Below, one piece after another: positions 60,601 to 64,000 of a stretch of DNA of 64,000 nt; within the stretch, counting starts at the first letter, position 1, and each line of letters starts with the position of its first letter. The translations under genes and the position numbers were made by a program. The stretch is from JAXLRU01 sp046330935 (GTDB taxonomy: Bacteria; Actinomycetota; Actinomycetes; Actinomycetales; Kineosporiaceae). Location: positions 310,001-374,000 of the forward strand of contig JAXLRU010000006.1 in NCBI GenBank assembly GCA_046330935.1. The letters run 5' to 3'. The notes beneath the pieces are model-generated. The model was not told the DNA's origin. It saw nothing but the letters and a program-made list of their open reading frames with translations, and did not search any database.

Positions 60601-60681
60601 TACCTGAAGGACGTTGGGTACCTGCGGGACGTCCTGGGGCACCTCTGGGACGTCCTGGGTCGTCTGCGGGAGCAAAGAGGT
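60601..60681 (+). repeat. 21-bp tandem repeat with heptad coding potential
   Basis: Units at 60601 (18 nt), 60619, 60640 and 60661 share CTG-GGACGTCCTGGG. In one plus frame they read YLKDVG, YLRDVLG, HLWDVLG, RLREQRG, a 7-residue leucine period. The frame has no start codon after its upstream TGA, so coding is unproven. It lies in the gene-poor stretch 60568-60908. Confidence 0.6.
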
Positions 60682-60726
60682 CGCCTCAGCCGCTCCCGCG
60701 GCGGTTCAGGTCATATGCCGCCCCAA

Positions 60727-60771
60727 ACCGCCGCTGGAACCCTAGGAACGCCCCCCACCGCCGCTGGAACC
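60727..60771 (+). repeat. 15-bp direct repeat at 30-bp spacing
   Basis: ACCGCCGCTGGAACC occurs at 60727-60741 and 60757-60771. No gene is recognised here, and the rest of 60568-60908 shows nothing else I can name. Confidence 0.6.
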
Positions 60772-60908
60772 TGCGCCCACGACTGACTGCCACGCCACCG
60801 CCGGGCCACGCCACCGTGAAGCCAGGTGACCGCCCCTCCGAGCCGCGGCCGGACCGCCTGCAGCATCAGCGCAGGGACTCGAACGGCGGCGTGCACCAGG
60901 GCGGGGAG

Positions 60909-61178
60909 TCAGCCGTTGCCCCAGTGCGGGGGCTTGTCGCGCAGGAACCGCTCGTCGTCGCGGGACCCGCCGCCCGCAGGGCGCTCGCCCCAGCCGGCAT
61001 CGGTGTCGTCACTGGTCTGCTCGCCCCACTGGGGCTGGGCATCGCCGTCGGCAGGTCGCACGGCCCGACGGGGGCCGCGACGCCGAGCGACCGGGGCGGA
61101 CCCGGCGGCACCGCCACCAGCGCCCCCCGGACCGGCAGCACCGGAGCCGGGCGCGGACCGGGGCAGCTCCTCGCTCAC
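60909..61178 (-). CDS. Small conserved actinobacterial protein
   Basis: 89 residues, mostly Gly/Ala/Pro and charged, ending DDERFLRDKPPHWGNG; similar DER[YF]LRD[RK]PPHW endings occur on small actinobacterial proteins. Probably disordered, function unknown. GTG 61178 overlaps the helicase stop as GTGA, so it is coupled to that gene. Confidence 0.65.
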   Translation of the reverse strand: MSEELPRSAPGSGAAGPGGAGGGAAGSAPVARRRGPRRAVRPADGDAQPQWGEQTSDDTDAGWGERPAGGGSRDDERFLRDKPPHWGNG

Positions 61179-64000
61179 CGGTGATCGAGCAGCGCGGCGC
61201 CGCCGACCCGCTCGACGGCGCGGCGAGCGGCGTTGCCGACGGCGAGATCGACCCGCGCACCGCGGTGGCGCAGCCCGAGCGCGGAGCGGACCTCGGCCGC
61301 GACGTCCTGCTCGGTGCGGGCCACGCCGTCGGAGAGCACCCACGCGGCGACGGCGTCGAGGTCGTCGTCGGAGTAGGCGGCGACGGGACGCCCGGGGACG
61401 ACGTCGGGCCAGGCCCGGCGCGCGTAGGACCCTCCGCCATCGGTGACGGCCAGCGGGTCGGGCCCCTCGCCGAGGGCGGTCTGCCAGACGGCGAGGATGC
61501 GGGCGACCTCGCCGTCGGGGTCGAGGAACAGGTCCATCGCGGCGACGCGGCAGTGCGTCCACCCGGCGCGCTCGAGCTCGTCGCGGCGCTGCCGCTCCCG
61601 CTCGCGCAGGCTGGCCCGGGCAGCGTGCCGGGGGCCGTCGAGTTCGAGCGCGACGAGCAGTCGGCCGGGGACGCGGGGGTCGCCGAGGGCGAGGTCGGGC
61701 GGCCACTCCCCGCCGTGCGTGCGCGTGGTGACGGGGACGCCGCAGCGAGCCAGGCGCCGGGCGAGGTCGACGACGAGGCCGTCGGCACGCTCGTCGAGGT
61801 CGGCCTCGGCGGCCACGGGGACGCCGGCGTCGAACCAGCCTCGCGCGTCGGGGACGCTCACGGCCCCGGTGTCGAGGACGTCGACGGTCCCGGCGGGGGT
61901 GCGCAGGCGCGCCGAGGCGTCGCCGGCCGCGCCGAGCACCCGGTGCAGCAGCTGGGCGCCGGGCGAGCGCAGGCGGTCGACGTCGAGGTCGGCGGCCTCG
62001 AAGCACGACACGACGGTGGTGCGGCGGCGGGCGCGGGTCAGGGCGGTGAGCAGCTGCGCGGCACCCAGCGGGCCGTCGATCGTGCCGAACCGGTGCAGCA
62101 CGCGCCCGTGGGGGGTGCGCCCGAGGCCCACCGACACGATGACGTCGTCGCGTTCGACCCCGAGGACGCGCGCGACGGGACGCACCATGAACGGCTCGCG
62201 GCAGGGGCTGGTCCACCACTCCTCGAGCCAGGCGCGAAGGTGCTTGCGGTCGTGCACCTCGGCGCGCAACGCCTCCTTGATCCGCTCGGCGTGCCGCTCG
62301 CCGAGGGTCACCACCATGAGCGACTCCTCGGGACGCCGCCGGGCGTGGTCGGCGATCAGCCCCACCACCCGGGCGACCTCGGCGTCGGTGCTGACCACGA
62401 CCTCCTCGCCGGGGCCGGGCACGCCCACGCCGTCGCGGACGTGCTCCAGCCGCAGCCGCGGCGTCACGCCGGTGCCGGGCACCGTGCGCCACCCCTCGGG
62501 GTAGAGGTGTTGCAGGGGCTGCAGCATGCGCCCGTCGCAGGTGCGGTGGTCGCGGTCCAGCCGCACCGCGGGGACCGCCGCGGCGACGGCGTCGAGCACC
62601 GACGGCGCCCCCGAGGGGGCGGGCAGGCGGCGGCTGTCGCCCGCGACGACGAGCTGGCGGCCGCGCACGAGCGTGGCGGCGACCTCGGGCAGAGGCACCT
62701 GCCCGGCGTCGTCGACGACGACCGTGTCGACGACGGGACGCACCGCGCCGGAGGGTCGACGGAGGCCGGCGGCAGCAGGCGCGCCACGGCGTCGGGGCTC
62801 ATCAACCACACCGGGCGCAGGGCGGCGACGACGTCGGGCGCGCGCCGGAACAGGTCCAGCGGCCACTGCGAGCGGTGGGCGCGCTGCACCTCGTCGGCGA
62901 GCCAGCGGGCCTGCTGCGGGTGTGCGGCGACGGCCCGGGCCGACTCCTGCGCCACGGCGAGGAGCACGCGGCGGGCGCCGTCGCGCAGGTGCGCGCATTC
63001 GGCCAGGCGCAGGTCGGCGGCCGCGCGGCGCAGCTCGTGGCCGTCGTGGCGGGCGAGGCGGAGGTCGCTGCGCACGATCGCCTCGAGCACGGAGGCCCAC
63101 CAGGCGAGGTCGAGCTCGGCGTCGGTGTCGACGTGGGCGCCGGGCACGGACCCACCGGCGCGCAGGCCGTCGACCAGGGGTGCCAGGCCCTCGGCGGCGA
63201 TCCGGCGCGCGAGGTCGGAGCGCTGGGGCTGCTCGCGCGCCCCCTCGGGATCCGCGGCGAGAGCGCTGAGGCGGGCCTGCAGGTCGGGCAGCGGCAGGGT
63301 CGAGACGGGCTCGCCGAAGCAGGCGTCGAGCACCTCCAGCGCGGCCAGGACCGGTGCGACCGCAGCCTCGGCCTCACCCAGCCCGGGCGGCACGCACGGC
63401 CGCCCGCCGCCCGGGCACAGCGTCGTCCAGGTCCGCGCCTGGGCCTGGGCGGCCACCAGCAGCGGGTGCACGTCCTTCACGTAGACGCCGGGGCGCACGA
63501 GTTCCTTGGCGCGCTTGCGCAGCGTCCGGCGGGTCCAGTACCCCGCCTGGTCGGCGACGGAGCCGGCGGAGGCCGCCTCCGACGTCGCCGACCCCTCGGC
63601 GTCCTCGGCCGCGCCCGGACCGGTGACGGCGATCAGCTCGGCGAGCGTGCGCTCGAAGACGGTCGGCGTGAGCCGGTCGAGCGTCTCCCGCACCCCGAGC
63701 AGCAGCTCCAGGTGGGGGCGCCACCCGGCCGCCGTCCCCGCGGGGTCGAGCCCGGCGGCGGCACTGACGGCGTCCATCAGCGCGTGCGCACGGGGCAGGG
63801 CGGCGAGCGCGGCCTGCGCCGCCGACCACGCGGCGTCGGCTTCGGCGGCGTCGAGCAGCGTGGCACCGGTCCAGGGGCCGCGGTCGCCGTCGGGGGCGAG
63901 CAGCCCCGCCCGTTCGGCGTCGCGCATCAGCGCGCGCACGGCCTCGCGGCGCTCGCCGACGAGCCGCTCGCAGACGGCGGGCGACAGGCGCACGGTCGTC
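61175..64000 (-). pseudogene. Helicase-like ATPase with C-terminal nuclease domain, frameshifted and cut by window edge
   Basis: Frame 1 (from beyond 64000 to about 62,750) is helical and Ala-rich, ending LLPPASVDPP. Frame 2 continues SGAVRPVVDTVVVDDAGQ (Walker B-like), VVAGDSRRLP, superfamily 1 motifs (MVVTLGERHAERI; DDVIVSVGLGRTPHG; LTALTRARRRTTVVS), and a C-terminal restriction-endonuclease-like region (LLVALELDGPRHAARASLRER ... DELERAGW) of the MTES_1575 kind. One extra C near 62,748-62,756 would join the frames. Walker A must lie outside the visible part. Either a genuine broken gene or a one-base sequence error. Possible role in DNA or RNA processing or defence. Confidence 0.75.

Noticed and set aside
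60540..61184. 214-codon plus-strand frame after mscL
   Set aside because: Starts inside the mscL terminator, has no motif and overlaps the better supported minus-strand small gene.

Overview
This window is chromosomal DNA of a high-GC Gram-positive bacterium of the phylum Actinomycetota. Evidence is the very high GC content, frequent GTG starts, many TAnnnT-N6/7-[A/G]TG starts typical of leaderless mRNAs, and actinobacterial gene families: RpfB, SepX, protein O-mannosyltransferases, the Ruc-type FmdB chaperone and a 6C RNA. Its backbone resembles the Mycobacterium tuberculosis mscL-ruc-FCL-galU-moeA-rimJ-sepX and PMT-rsmI-metG-tatD-rpfB clusters. I cannot place the genus; Pseudonocardiales or Geodermatophilales would fit.

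Layout. 1-4577 (minus): rpfB (cut by the window edge), tatD and metG, with a plus-strand 6C small RNA between tatD and metG. 4809-11041 (plus): five genes with 4-nt stop/start overlaps: a response-regulator/degenerate-GGDEF/family-2 glycosyltransferase fusion, a GAF-PAS histidine kinase, a lone receiver, an Hpt protein and an OafA-type acyltransferase. They read as a phosphorelay-controlled exopolysaccharide synthesis and decoration locus. 11042-14252: a scarred, partly duplicated segment (broken DUF1989 copy, hrpA and acyltransferase fragments, intact DUF1989 gene) enclosing a lower-GC two-gene cargo. 14500-19501 (minus): a GNAT acetyltransferase and HrpA. 19721-27623 (plus, one minus gene): hydrolase, cation efflux protein, small unknowns, a 71-bp tandem repeat, a DUF2637 gene behind a perfect SOS box, a UvrA-like ABC protein and an SDR. 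27661-35109: AlaC-type aminotransferase and RsmI (minus), two tandem protein O-mannosyltransferases, a small unknown gene and a GAF/degenerate-GGDEF protein. 35659-38926: ahpC-ahpF-oxyR peroxide defence. 38957-43465 (minus): EEP hydrolase, membrane protein, tRNA-Ala(CGC), sepX, rimJ, mog, moaC. 43800-48495: accessory insertion with a secreted GH43/CBM2 glycosidase, a frameshifted unknown gene and a LacI repressor. 48610-53071 (minus): moeA, galU and an active-looking diguanylate cyclase. 53202-60522: 5-formyl-THF cyclo-ligase, penicillin-acylase family enzyme, K+/H+ antiporter, CIRCE-controlled ruc, frameshifted SAF gene and mscL. 60909-64000 (minus): a small conserved protein and a frameshifted helicase/nuclease running off the window.

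Connections. moaC, mog and moeA supply molybdopterin cofactor steps. galU makes UDP-glucose that the glycosyltransferase locus could use. An intact diguanylate cyclase and two degenerate GGDEF proteins suggest c-di-GMP or receiver-level control of envelope polysaccharide. Visible regulatory sites include CRP-type palindromes near rpfB and tatD, a LexA box, CIRCE, a LacI-type dyad and several leaderless -10 elements. Three genes carry single frameshifts (about 47,025, 59,345 and 62,750), so assembly error must be weighed against real inactivation.
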